From: Eutreptiella sp. 'Long Island Sound 2002'
Lineage: Eukaryota > Euglenozoa > Euglenophyceae > Eutreptiales > Eutreptiaceae
Assembly: GCA_964036045.1 (NCBI GenBank)
Contig: OZ038379.1
Coordinates: forward strand, 84,559,178 to 84,623,177
DNA: 64,000 bases
Reading direction: 5' to 3'
Numbering within the stretch: position 1 is the stretch's first letter; each line of letters opens with the position of its first letter. Under the pieces are notes generated by a model. That model was not told where the DNA came from. It saw only the letters and a program-made list of their open reading frames with translations, and made no database searches. A program made the translations under genes and the position numbers. Shown in pieces: positions 10,790-21,343 of the stretch.

Positions 10790-12115
10790 GAAGGTCACCA
10801 ACACCCTATTTGAAGGTCACTCGACTCGAATTTACATGGGTTCGAATTTATTTCGACCTCTATGACGGCCTCATGCTCTTTGCCAAGACTACATTGGTGT
10901 TTTGAAGGTTAATACTCTACTTGGCCATTTCTTGCACTTCCCCCAACCCATTGGGGGCGACCTATTTAATTCGAAGAAATTGTTTTCTTGAACCCACACG
11001 CTATTTCAAGGTCGCTCGACTCGAATTTGCATGAGTTCGAATTTATTTAGACCTCTATTGCACACATTTTTATGCTTTTTGTTGGCCTATTTTTGCCTTT
11101 TGGGCCATTTTGCATGTGTGCACATTATGCATGTTCCCCCAAGTGCTACAGGTGAGGTTGTTGAGTTCGAAACAATTATTCTCCAACACCCACACCCTAT
11201 TTCGAGGTCGCTCGACTCGAATTTGCATGAGTTCGAATTTATTTCGACCTCTATTGCACACATTTTTATGCTTTTTGTTGGCCTCTTTTTGCCTTTTTGG
11301 CCATTTTGCATGTGTGTACATTGTGTGTGTACCCCCAAGTCACACAACAAGTTGTGTAGACTTTGAATAATTCTGAGGTGTGTACACCCACCCTTTTTGA
11401 GAGGCACTCGACTGGAATTTGTTTGAGTTTGAATTTTTTTCGAATTTTATTGCATACTTTTTTGGTCTTTGTTTTCGTCATTTTTGACATATTTGGCCCT
11501 TTTTGACACTTCTTCACGTGTCACTTCCCCCAAATTATTTCTGGTTGGGAAACTAAGCCCAAATGAATTCGACAAAGGGGCACACATCCTATTTCGAATA
11601 TGCCGCACTCGAATATGCATGATTTCGAATTTATTTCGAACTCAATGGTACACATCTTTGAGATTTGTTTTGGCCAGTTTTGACATTTTTGGCCATTTTT
11701 AGCATTTCCTCACGTGTCACTCCCCCCAAATTTTTTTGGGTTGGGAAACCAAGCCAAAAGAAATTCGACGAAGGGGCATACACCCTATTTCGAATATGCC
11801 CCACTCAAATATGCATGATTTCGAAAATATTTCGAACTCCATTGTACATATTTTGACGCTTTGTTTTGGCCATTTTTGACATTTTTGGCCAATATCAACA
11901 TGTATTGATATGCCACACCCCCCAATCTTTTTTGGAGTGGTGCACCAAGCCCAAAAAAATTCGAAAAGGGATCATGCACCCTATTTCGAATGTGCTTGAC
12001 ACAATTATGTACATGGTTCGAATTCATATGAATGCATTGACCCATTTTTTTAATGATTGTATTGGTCACGTTTTGGCACTTTTTGATCAATATTTGGGCC
12101 ATAGTGACCAAATTA
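10790..12115. repeat. 196-bp tandem repeat array, ~7 units, decaying rightwards
   Basis: The anchor CTCGACTCGAATTTGCATGA and its variants begin near 10,818, 11,012, 11,211, 11,407, 11,604, 11,799 and 11,991, giving spacings of 192-199 bp. Each unit continues with TTCGAATTTATTTCGACCTC, a T-rich TTTTTGGCCATTTT stretch and a CCCCCAA box. Units 2 and 3 are nearly identical, while the last three form a diverged subfamily with CACTCCCCCCAAATTTTTTT. All lie between the two LTRs. Confidence 0.8.
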
Positions 12116-14076
12116 ACATATCAAGGTATCCATTGCCCCTATTTTGAGGATGCCGGTTGCGATGAGAATAGTCGTGAGGCTTGACAGAATGCGAATGACC
12201 CTTGAATTCTGATTTTTGTGTTAATTTCACATGCTTTCCCTTTGCCCAACCTACTCACCGCATACAGTCTTTGTGATTTTTTCCTCAACCTACTACATGC
12301 TCAAGGAGACGTTTTTTTGTATCAACAAGGACTGTATATTAGATGATCACACCTTGGTTGAAGCCCTGTATGTACATGTGGGAGTGTGGTATGTGTTTGG
12401 ATCTAACCTTTCCCGATTGCCTCCAAGTCTCGCGAGACCTCCTGTTTTTCACTATTTTTTCCCCGTATCTTTGGCAGGTAGGGCCCATCCTCTTGGGATG
12501 TGGGATGCCACACTTAAGTTGGTCTTCATTGATTTACTGGCGCGACTTGACTTTTCATGGACTCTACTCTCCCCTCAGCACACACACACACACATACTCA
12601 CATACACGTGTGTTTGCCCCGCCTAATCTTCTTGTGAGATGTCATTTAAGCTTGATGGCCCTCTTCCTCTTTGCCTTCTCTGCATATGTCCAGCACCGAG
12701 CACGGGCCTTGGTGACTGCACGGCGCGTTCGGGGAACGCCCACAACCTCCATTCCTACGGGGACCGGTGCTAGATGGACCATTCCTGGTGTCCCCCCACT
12801 GAAGCCGATCTACGGGCACCTGACGTGCGGTATATGCCGGTTACAGGTGGTCATTCACCCCTCCTACACGTGAGCTGTCTGTAGAACAGGGTGAGGGGAT
12901 CCGCTGCACTTCGGCCGTGATGTGATGTGGAGCCGCCGACACAAAAACAAATCAAGTCTTGGGTGTGCATTGAGCTTGTCTTGTTTGGCGTTTTCCTTCC
13001 CCCCCTAACCCCACATATGTCCTACGCTCTTCTGCTTGGTCACATCCACACCAACCTGTATGGCTGTAGTTCCATACCAGCCCGGAGAGAGCCATGGCCC
13101 ATCCTCACGGCCATAAAAGATATGAGGTTATGTGAGTTGTTGTCTTTTGGGTCCTAAGGGCCCGGGAGGGCAGGTGCGGGCCACGTGAGCTGTCTGTAGG
13201 AGCTAGGGAGCGCACTGCACTTCGGCCGTGAGCCGTACCCCCCCCCCCCATGATGCGCGGTCAATATTTTTTTCCCTCACTGGGTACCGTCGCAGCAGGC
13301 CCCCGCCAAGACGGCCCACGCCACCGTCTTAGGGGCAAGGAGCTCGTCGGAATGTGCTGTGGTGAGCCCTATGGCGAGACGCAGCGTGTAGGTGAACAAG
13401 ACCCCCCCACCCGAACCTTGCTTGGTGTGCCGTTGAGCCGAGAGTGAGTCTTGTGGGCGGTACCCCCCCCCCCATGGTATGCAACTGAAGGTAGTACTGC
13501 TGTGCGAGCTCTGTTTTCTGCCACGTCCATTTTGGTTGCCAACGGGTAGTCAAGTGCGGCTACGAGGGCGATGGAGGTAGGGTTGAGTTGGGCCCCCATG
13601 TGTGACCTGCAGCAGATATCCCGCCAGGAGAACGCCACGTGGTGTTCAGCTTCCGCGGGCCCATAACACCCCATATATTCAGGTGCAGTGGTTGCTAAGG
13701 CCGTGAAGGCGTACTTGGGGTAGCACTGGGAGGGTGTGTAAGGAGGGTACACCTGCGGGTAGTGTTGCTGATTCCTGATTTTTGGCTTTTCTGGTGTTCC
13801 TGACGCCTGGAGTGCTGAATTTCTGTCACTCTGGACTCCTGGGGTCCTGAATTCTGTGACTGCTTGCTTTTGTGCTTGCCTGATGGCTGAATTTTTGTCT
13901 TTTTGTCTGAATTTCTGCCCTGCAGGAACCCAAGTGGTGCCGAGGCACTTACAGTCTTGAACCTGCCCTACCACACCCACAACCCATAACCCCCCCACAT
14001 CACTGTTTGTGGTCAGCCAATCCTATATGGTTCTGGTTTCAGCCCAAACTTAGGGTTGCACCCTAAGTTCGGTCTT
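12116..14076. other. Internal region of the LARD-like element, no gene
   Basis: No retroelement motif in any frame. A 209-codon minus-strand opening (13,369-13,998) has no domain. A ~50-bp block with CACGTGAGCTGTCTGTAG and GCACTTCGGCCGTGA occurs twice (about 12,868 and 13,183). Homopolymer C runs lie at 13,240 and 13,465. Confidence 0.5.
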
Positions 14077-14086
14077 GGAAGGGGAG
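14077..14086 (+). other. Polypurine tract of the LARD-like element
   Basis: GGAAGGGGAG lies immediately 5' of the TG that starts the right LTR. This position and composition are typical of the plus-strand primer, and it sets the element's orientation. Confidence 0.6.
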
Positions 14087-14793
14087 TGCAATAGGGTTGG
14101 CTTTCCCCCTTTGGGTTACCCCCCACGGCATCGGTCCCAAGACCGATCCAAGCCCCCCACACACACAACATACCCTTGGGGTGGGATGCAGTAGATCCTA
14201 GGGGTGCTGAATTACTCCTTTTGTGGCCTGGTGCGCGCGCGACACAAATCGCGATCGGGCGTGAGCCTACTGAGTTTTAATTTTCAAATTCTGATTTCTG
14301 TGGGTCTGAATTTACGGGTTCGTGGATTTCTGTGGTTTTAGACCCATACAATTTGATTGGTGCTCTTGGTTTGGTGTGAGGGGCTGATTTTGCCGTTCAC
14401 ATATGTTAGAGGTCCGACACACACGAATCTCTGTCGCCGTAGCGTTGCTCGTGGTGTAGAGTACTCAATTGTGTCGCTTTGGTATTAGTAAAAAACTGAG
14501 TGTCTTTTTGTTGTGCTCTTGTTTGTATGTTTACTTATCTATTTTATAGATAAGTATAAGATGACATTATGTAAGGGTTATTGTTCTAATGTTATGTGAG
14601 ACTCAATGTGAGAGAACTTCAACAAGAATCAAGACCGAGTTTGGAAAGTGTCTTTGCTCGCCTTTGTCATTGTGCATTTACTTTGATTGAGGTTTGTGGT
14701 GTCCATCCATGTACCATGCTAAAGAATAGACATCCTTGGTCATTGGCAAGTTGGAACTTTTGGATTTTGAGTTCAAAGTCTTTCAAAATATCA
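14087..14793 (+). repeat. 3' LTR of the LARD-like element
   Basis: Same length as the left copy (707 bp), starting TGCAATAGGGTTGG and ending AAAATATCA. It is followed by TTACATCAGGGCAG, where the left LTR is followed by TTGGGAGGAAG. Confidence 0.75.
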
Positions 14794-15103
14794 TTACATC
14801 AGGGCAGTTCCCATGCAACAGATGGTCAAGAAGGCACACACTTGCTGGATGGCTGCAAACCTGATAAGCGGCCATCTGGCTCACGCTGGTAACTGTAGGC
14901 ATGGGACTGCAGGGCACAGCCAGGGTAGGTGCAGTGCTCTGAGAGCAGCGGTCTGAGCAAAACCAATGGCCTTCGGCCAGGGTGTGGTTGTCACGGGGGG
15001 CTAACGGTCCTGTCCTGCGATGCAATGCGGGGCAACTGTGACAACTGCTCTCACACACATACCCAGGCATATCTGCACAAGCGTGCTCACCGCCCCTGGA
15101 AGG

Positions 15104-15775
15104 TTAGAAGACAGTTAATAGACTGACACAGTGAGATTCGTTTTCCTTTTTCCGCTGCGACATAGTCTCAGCACGGGTTAGTGACTGTCCTTCGTTGTTG
15201 TCAACGAGGTAGGAGCGAAAGATTGGGTGGATACTCCCATCTGGTTCTATAAAGGCGGACATGGGTTCCCAGGTCGCCTCAGATAGCCCATAGCCATCCC
15301 ACAGGGTAAGGAACTTCCGGCCCTGTTCATACTCGTGGTGAGCAATACCTGCAACCACATAGTAGCCATCGACTGCCATCTCATCGGCAGTCATCTCTTG
15401 GAGTTCGTCTGCCTCCTCTGGGCTGGCAGCGTTCTCTAGGTGGATACGTTCGACCTCACTGTTGCTGAGGCGCCACTCATCCCAGGACAAATCGTCACGG
15501 GAGTGATAGTGCCTCAACTCTTTAGGCGCACAAAGCAGTTCACCACCTAGATGTGGACTGCACCTGACATGGATCCTAGATCCATATATCCTGATGATAC
15601 GATAGGGCCCAAAATAAGGGTCCTGTAGACAGTTACGAGGCCAGGAGGGTAGGCGTGAATGGTGCACCAAAACAAGGTCACCAACCTTGAACCTGGCAGG
15701 TTGCCGTAGACGATTCCGTCGGCTCAGCTCAGGGTCAGGGATATGTTTGAGGTTAGTCCCAGCCTGGTTAGCCAT
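15104..15775 (-). pseudogene. Integrase C-terminal region with chromodomain
   Basis: One open frame of 223 codons. The first part (FKVGDLVLVHHSRLPSWPRN, then DPYFGPYRIIRI) is the GPY/F-type integrase C-terminal module. The end (YYVVAGIAHHEYEQGRKFLT, then LWDGYGLSEATWEP) matches a chromodomain: a hydrophobic V-x2-I start, a W-x-G-Y core and TWEP. Chromodomains at this place are known to steer chromovirus integration to methylated histone. A frameshift separates it from the integrase core upstream. The frame ends normally at 15,104, so this is probably the natural end of pol. Confidence 0.8.
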
Positions 15776-16779
15776 AGACTGCTTGTGTTCCAGGCAATCC
15801 CCAACAGGGCTCTTGAAGTCCTCAGGAAAAGGGGTTTTGAAGAATCAAACAGGTCGTCCTCCTTGGAACAGCTCGTGGGGGGTGAAACCCGTAGAAGAGC
15901 TCCTCTGAGAGTTCATGGTCAGCACTGCCCAGGGCACTAGGCGTACCCAGTCTTTGGTACGTTCCTGTTTCATCAGGATTCTCAGGTTCTGTTCCACCAC
16001 ACGGTTTTGTCTCTCACATGTAGGGTTAGACGTGTGGGTATAGGGCACACCTGTTTGTTACCTCAACGTTGAGAGCATTCAGCACGCGTTTGTACCATCC
16101 ACTGTCACTGCGGATGTGTACATCCTCATCAGAGTGCACCTGCTTAGGTGCTCCATAGGCTTCGAACCATTGTTCGACCAACAATTTCACAGTCTGCTCA
16201 CCTGTGATTTTCTTATTGCAAGGGAACACACGGGTGAAGCCAGACAGGCCACAGGTGACCACTAGGCAACGATCATAGCCGCCGAAGCGAGGTAGGCCGT
16301 GGATGAAATCCACGTGGAGAAGAGATTTAGTACAATAGGGTATGCGTAAGCTGCAAATCAGTCCCCTATCCCTACTGTCGCTCTGCTTGCTGGCATGACA
16401 GCCACAAGCATCCAAAATGGTCTGAATACGGGACCTCAGTTCATTCAGGGTTAGACCAGAGTAGAAACACTCACGGAAGAACCCCACTAAGCGATTAGCG
16501 CCAGTGTGACCTGAGCTGAGATGAAACCACTGTAGGCACCCATCAAGTCGGGCCTCAGGCACGACAATACGGTCCTCGTAGAAGAGGTACTGGTTGTCTT
16601 TATACCACTGGTGCCCGTCAATGACACGGGCTTCGAGACCAGTGCTGAGGGTCTGGAGAATTTCTTTATACTCTGACAGATAGTTAGTTAGGCTCCAACC
16701 TTCGAGGATTCCAGCCGTCCGCATTGACAGGTCAAGCTGGACATCCATACGCTGGAAAGCCTCTTTGGCGAGTGTCTCA
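15776..16779 (-). pseudogene. Integrase (zinc-binding and DDE core)
   Basis: The N-terminal zinc-binding part shows WFHLSSGHTGANR and ends DACGCHASKQ. The catalytic core has LHVDFIHGLPRFGGYD (first Asp), QVHSDEDVHI (second Asp) and, after a frameshift near 16,045, HTSNPTCERQNRVVEQNLR (catalytic Glu). MNSQRSSSTGFTPHELF is the usual core tail. A second frameshift lies between about 15,845 and 15,775. All catalytic residues are still present, so the frameshifts are the visible damage. Confidence 0.8.
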
Positions 16780-18290
16780 GAGCTCTCACCAATGAGCACA
16801 TCGAAGCTTTTGCGCGATATGTAGTCAAACAGTTCATTTTTTATACCAGGGATATGATGAACTGTCAGCCTGAACTGGCTCAGGTAAGTCCACCACCGCT
16901 TTAGTTTCGCTTTCTCCGGTGGTGGGCCGTTCTGAAAAGACGTCACCGGTTCCTGGTCACACAGCCAGACAATAGGATTAGATCCCAATAGTCGGGACTG
17001 TGATGAGAGCACCAACATACCGGCCAGGAGTTACTAGTCGTAGGTGCTGTAATTGGAACGCGCTTGGTTCCATTTCCAGTTCCAGTGTCCCAGTGGCAAA
17101 AGCCGCCACTCACTGGTAGGATGGTCATGTGTCAAGGAGCCATCACGGTTCAGTCCGCTAGTATGGCAGTGGGTTAGTTCAGCTACGTTAAGCTCCTGCA
17201 ATTGGTAGATCGTTCCACCGCACCCTACATCACTGGCATCAGTGATCAGGAGTATCTCGCCCTTAGGGCGGGGTACTCCCAGGCAGTTGGAGGAGGCAAT
17301 TTTCTTCTTCAACTTCTGGAAACACTCCTCCTCTCTGGCGGTCCACCTCCAGGGAGTAGTTTTCTTGGTTGGGTCTGTGACAGGGGCGGAGGAGTAGGTA
17401 AAATTGTGGATGTGTCGCCTATAGCAGTTACAGGCGCCCACAAAAATCCTCACGTCGTGTAGACCCTTCTTAGGGACATCGCGAATCTGAACGTCCTGTA
17501 GGGGCTGCATTCTACACGCTGCTCGTTTTCAGCAGCCATACCCCACGTCAAAACCCAAGTACTCCATCTCCTCTTTCATGAACGCGCATTTTTTGAGTTT
17601 GATTCGGAGATGCTTTTCCTGACAAACAATGAAAAGCTCACGGAGGAGAAGGACATGGTTCTCTTGGGTATTGGTACCAAGACTCACGTCATTGATGTGG
17701 GCCTCCGTTTCTGCCCCTCGGGAAATCAACTCCTGTACTAGAGGTCTGCGCCTCAGTATGTACAAAATTTTGTTCATCAGTTCTTGGAAGAGTGCCGGGG
17801 CGTTAGCCACCCCAAAAGGCCTGACCTTCCACTTAAACACACAACCCTTAGGGGTTATAAAAACCAGCAGTTTGTGAGCTGCGGCCCTTAGGTCCACATG
17901 CCAGAAAGGACTGCGTTTGTCCTTTTTCGTTTCGTACCGGCATTTGGCAATACACTCCAGGGTGTTTTCCATGTCCGGAATACTCCCTGAGTGGTTTTGG
18001 GTTTTCTTGTTGACCTCACTATAGTCAACAACCAATCGCAGGGCAGTCCATCCTGGTTTAGCAACCAGGAAACAAGGGCTGCAGTGGTGGGGCTAGTCCC
18101 CCTTCTTACATTCCTCAACAAGGCCGGCATCAATACATTCCTGGATCTGGCGCTCGATTTCTTCAACCTGTTCCTGAGGAGCGGGGTAGGGACGACACCT
18201 CACTCGTGTCTTCTCAGATTCAGGTTTCAGTTTCACATCCATCTGGACCAGTTTTTTACAGGACAGGGGAGGCAGCAAGGCGCCGAACAC
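16780..18290 (-). pseudogene. Reverse transcriptase and RNase H
   Basis: One frame runs from 18,290 to below 16,780, broken by stops at about 18,093, 17,529 and 17,034. RT motifs: RPYPAPQEQVEEIERQIQE, then GLVEECKKGD; LRLVVDYSEVNKK; FGVANAPALFQELMNKIL; and EAHINDVSLGTN where the family has an x-x-D-D box. Here the first catalytic Asp of that pair reads Asn. GACNCYRRHIHNF is the thumb. RNase H follows with LLITDASDVGCGGTIYQL, NYSTYD-stop-ELLAGMLVL and VWLCDQEPV. The DAS, the E of ELLAG and the DQE are its acidic positions. WTYLSQFRLTVHHIPGIKNE is the typical end of RNase H. Confidence 0.85.
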
Positions 18291-18316
18291 CTCCTCATAG
18301 GTAAGGAGCAGTTTCT

Positions 18317-18916
18317 TCAGTCGGGGTTCAAGGTTAAGACTCTCAATTTTCTGCAGGAAATCCTCCTCAGCATGGAGGTTGCTCTTACCATGCTCTTTTT
18401 TTTCTGTCGGTCAGCAGTTTCGGCAGGTACTGAGCCCTCATCCCACTTAGGGGGGCATTGCTGTCCATAGTGCAGAAAATACACTGGGGGCATCTCAGGG
18501 TCAGGCAGCGTGTGGGAATCATCGTCCTCCTCAAACCAGATGGAGGATTTCCAGGTCTGTCTGAGGTATTGCAGCCGTTCTTGGCGCTCAATACCTTCGG
18601 CCTTCAGGTACAACAGTCGTCAGAGTTCCTGAGTGTCATGCTCAGACAGTGGCATGTTATTAGAAGCAGGCCGCACTAGAGCATCAGGACTCTGAGCCAC
18701 GGGTTCACCTGAGTGAGTATGTTGCATGTGCAGCACCGGTTTTCCAACAGGGGAGGTTGGTTCTGAGGTTGACTCTAGGTCTACCTCCTCCAGCAACAGC
18801 TGGGCCAGGAAGGCACTGTGTTTGAGTTCAACGCAATTGGGATCAACAGGAGGAATAGTGCTGGCGATCTCAGACAGTTGGTCGTCAGCATCCTCCTTTA
18901 CAGCAGCAGGTTCCAA
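18317..18916 (-). pseudogene. Acidic linker of the gypsy polyprotein, no known fold
   Basis: Same frame as the YANPPF module upstream, interrupted by a TGA at 18,617-18,619. Rich in Glu/Asp and Leu (AFLAQLLLEEVDLEST), then a Lys/Arg-rich patch. A frameshift at an A/T homopolymer near 18,400 separates it from RT. It lies between the YANPPF module and RT and I recognise no domain. Confidence 0.5.
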
Positions 18917-18931
18917 ATGGCCATCGGGAGA

Positions 18932-19372
18932 TTAACACCCTGTAGGTGTGGCAGATAGGTGCTCAGGAGATCGTTTTTTGAGATCAGAAAGGGACAAGCC
19001 ACAATTTTCGGCCATGACCTCTTTCAGTAGCACCTGATCCGGATCACACAGGGGTACAGGGTTGAGACATCCATCGACAATGGATAAGAAACTGGCCCCC
19101 TCAGGGGCCTGCATAGCTGTGTCTGAGTCCTCAGGCGCGTAAATGGGACCGTCAGGGAGTTGCGCTCTTCCCACAGTCATTCGGTCTAGCATACGGCGCC
19201 GACAAGCGTGTTCACCTGAGCAACCCCAGTCAGGGGTGCACATGACAACACTTCCTCCCTCATAAGCGATTTTGTTTAGAATCTTCGCGAGCAGGGAGAA
19301 GGGAGGATTAGCATACGCTAGGCCCTTGTTTTCCACAAGAAACGGAAAGCGTTGTTCAATTGTTTCGAGCAA
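18932..19372 (-). pseudogene. YANPPF module between protease and RT
   Basis: The core reads KGLAYANPPFSLLAKILNKI, a short loop, then SVVMCTPDWGCSGEHA, and a charged tail with RMLDRMTVGR and LPDGPIYAPEDSD. NPPF is the tetrapeptide of N6-adenine methyltransferase motif IV. A very similar arrangement (aromatic-x-x-PPF, a helix, a hydrophobic strand, P-x-W) ends the RT-RNase H polyprotein of some DIRS-type elements as I remember that family, so homology to a methyltransferase should not be assumed. The glycine-rich S-adenosylmethionine motif is not visible. The module is out of frame with the protease upstream and ends at a TAA at 18,932. Confidence 0.6.
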
Positions 19373-19908
19373 TACAACTGCATGATGTGCTGTTGTTGGC
19401 TCGCGAACCCTTCCACCTGGATCTCATCCAGGGTTACCTGAAGGGCCGCCAGTCCATTTTCAAGAACGTGACGGGCCAATTGGTAGTTTTCAGTACGATA
19501 GATAGTCTTGGCTGCGTAGCGCAGCCCAAACTCTTTTCGTCCTGACAGCTCCAAAGGTACGGAGAAGAGCCCACTGTCAAAGTCGCAGTGTAGAGAATAG
19601 GGGCGTTGGAGACACAACATTTTTACCTGGGGGTTTCTTCGCAGGAAGTCGGTGCCAATGACGATGTCAAGGGCGTCAGTGTCCAACACTCTGCAGTGTT
19701 GGTTCACAGTTTCGTTGCGGAGGCAAATAGTCTCATCGACATCCCCCAAGGAATGGATGGTACACCCATCCCCTACTCTTATGGCCACTGTCTTAGTTTT
19801 CTTGAAAGTCTTTAGCCGGCGCCGGGCCACTATAGAGAGTGTTGCGCCGGTGTCAAGCACTGCTCGAAAAATTTGATCCCCGATTTTCACGAGGATCCAG
19901 AAAACCAA
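19318..19908 (-). pseudogene. Aspartic protease
   Basis: FRAVLDTGATLSIVARRRL carries the D-T-G-A active site of retroviral-type proteases. About 55 residues on, LDIVIGTDFLRR matches the conserved I-[IL]-G-x-D-F-L flap and dimer segment. Both halves of the catalytic pattern look intact, so this is among the better preserved domains. Frame changes occur at both ends: against the zinc-knuckle frame above 19,908, and against the YANPPF frame near 19,372-19,318. No ATG opens the frame, as expected for an internal polyprotein segment. Confidence 0.85.
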
Positions 19909-20591
19909 GTCCTTCTCTTCGGAGCCGCCCCCCTACTCCTCAGCAGGAAATTTGACACCCACCCCCGCAGCCATGAGGGACTTGGCCATCCAGGCCAGTA
20001 GCCTCGTCTTGGAGTTAGTCCCCTCAGGGGAGGCGTTGTCCCCCTGTGGGCGCTTCTTGGGGTAAAACTCGGCAGGAGAGGGAGAAGTAGCGGGCGCTGA
20101 TGAGCGCCTCTGGGGTTGGGGGTTCCACCCTTGCCACCCCCCTTGCCTCCTCCTTTACCACCCTCATCCCCATTCTGGGGAGTTCTGGAGGGTGTTTGGG
20201 TCTTCTGGCGTTCAGCCTCCTGTCGTTTGTGTTTGTCGCCCTCACGTTTCTTTATGTGACATTCGTCGTCGTGGTGACGACGTTTGCCACAGTAACCACA
20301 GGTGATGGTACACCTGAAAAGGTCCTGATGGGTCACTGTTTTCCCATCTTTGGTGTGCTGCTGTCGTTTCATTTGCAGCATACAACCACTGCAGAGGTCG
20401 CAGTCAGGGGCATGACAAGGTCTCCCCTTGTTATTGACAGGCTTACAATAGAACAGAGGGGGTGTACCTGTTTCATTTTTAACCTCATTCATGGCACGCA
20501 GGTTACCCCTTCCTTTACCACCACCCTGGTTGGCGTTGGTGGGATTTCTAGGCCCTTTCCCCTGGCCATGTTCGGGGGTAGGGGTGCCACC
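19887..20591 (-). pseudogene. Nucleocapsid segment with CCHC zinc knuckle
   Basis: CGYCGKRRHHDDEC fits C-x2-C-x4-H-x4-C exactly, the retroviral-type zinc knuckle that binds genomic RNA. A second Cys cluster upstream (CHAPDCDLCSGC) may bind another zinc. Downstream are Gly/Lys repeats (GGKGGGKGGGKGG). The frame is continuous with the gag segment above it across one TGA at 20,592-20,594. Confidence 0.75.
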
Positions 20592-20888
20592 TCAACCTAG
20601 GTGTTTCTTGAGGAATTTCTCCATGTGGGAGTAATTCTGGCTCTCAAGGGCCAGCTCGATCAGCAGGTCCACAAGGTGGTCGTACGTGTGGGTCCGACTC
20701 TTCCTCTCAGAGGTAGTGTGGCAATCGTCCCACGTACGTGCACGGATCTTACTCATGAGCCACGGGTGGGGCTCTGTGGCTCCATAGGAACCCACGTTCA
20801 TCTGTGAAAACAGATACTCTAGGTTGCACACGGATTCAGAGACCCGCGCAGCGGAATGAAATTCAGGGAGCAAAAGTAGCTCCTCAAT
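20592..20888 (-). pseudogene. gag C-terminal part, separated from the rest by two MITEs
   Basis: The frame resumes on the far side of the MITE pair (TQIEELLLLPEFHSAA onwards) and ends at the TGA at 20,592. Its 5' junction is precisely the target site of the MITEs. Excising both with one copy of each 8-bp duplication would rejoin it in frame to the gag segment ending at 21,789. Content is helical and charged, with no named domain. Confidence 0.7.
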
Positions 20889-21343
20889 CTGTGTGCTAAG
20901 GTTCGGAATTGGTTTTGCCAATTAATCGGATAATCCCATTAATTGGATTAATTGGGTCTAATGTGACAAATAATCAGTAAAACTGATTATTTTGAAAACT
21001 GGTATAAACCAATTAATCGGAAAAGTTATGTATGAAAAAGAAATATTTCGTTGATACACCATGAAATGTTTCTTATCAAAAACCAGAGTATTTTGCAAAA
21101 TCACAGGCAATTCGGGATAAGAGCAAAAGATTTAGCATGTTTTTCACCTCTATTTTCCTGTTTACTATCCCTTAGGTAAAGGTTCACGGATTATCGGCAA
21201 TTATTGCATTTTGTAGAGACAACAATCGAAAAAAACCGATTATTTTTATGTCACATAATCGGAATTCTTGGTTATTTTTATAGAAATAATTGAAAACAAT
21301 CGGTTATTTTTGCATGAAACCAATTCCGAACCTTACTGTGTGC
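20889..21343. mobile_element. MITE A, 439 bp, 8-bp TSD (hAT-like)
   Basis: The element spans 20,897-21,335. Its ends are inverted copies of TAAGGTTCGGAATTGGTTT. It is flanked on both sides by CTGTGTGC (20,889-20,896 and 21,336-21,343). The interior is AT-rich with many CCGATTATTT/AATCGG phrases and no reading frame. An 8-bp target duplication plus short TIRs suits hAT (or P) superfamily MITEs. It is inserted in the gypsy gag gene. Confidence 0.85.

Larger units (their letters stand above)
9893..14793 (+). mobile_element. Non-autonomous LTR element (LARD-like), inserted in the gypsy element
   Basis: Two near-identical direct repeats of 707 bp (9,893-10,599 and 14,087-14,793) begin TGCAATAGGG and end AAATATCA. 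They enclose 3.5 kb with no recognisable gag or pol. A purine run GGAAGGGGAG abuts the right LTR, giving plus orientation. The internal region carries a 196-bp tandem array. No matching target duplication is seen at the two outer junctions and no clear tRNA primer site follows the left LTR. Either the ends have been rearranged or the element is old. The LTRs look more similar to each other than the enclosing gypsy LTRs do, which would make it the younger insertion. Confidence 0.7.

Noticed and set aside
13369-13998. 209-codon minus-strand opening inside the LARD-like element
   Set aside because: No gag or pol motif, low complexity and spans homopolymer runs; the element appears non-coding.
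18932-19372. A working DNA adenine methyltransferase
   Set aside because: Only the NPPF tetrapeptide is seen; no SAM-binding glycine motif, the reading frame is broken, and a similar module in other retroelements need not be an enzyme.
19318-19908. Programmed frameshifting between nucleocapsid, protease and the YANPPF module
   Set aside because: Frame changes also occur at homopolymers and together with many stops; decay is sufficient and no slippery site with a pseudoknot could be argued.
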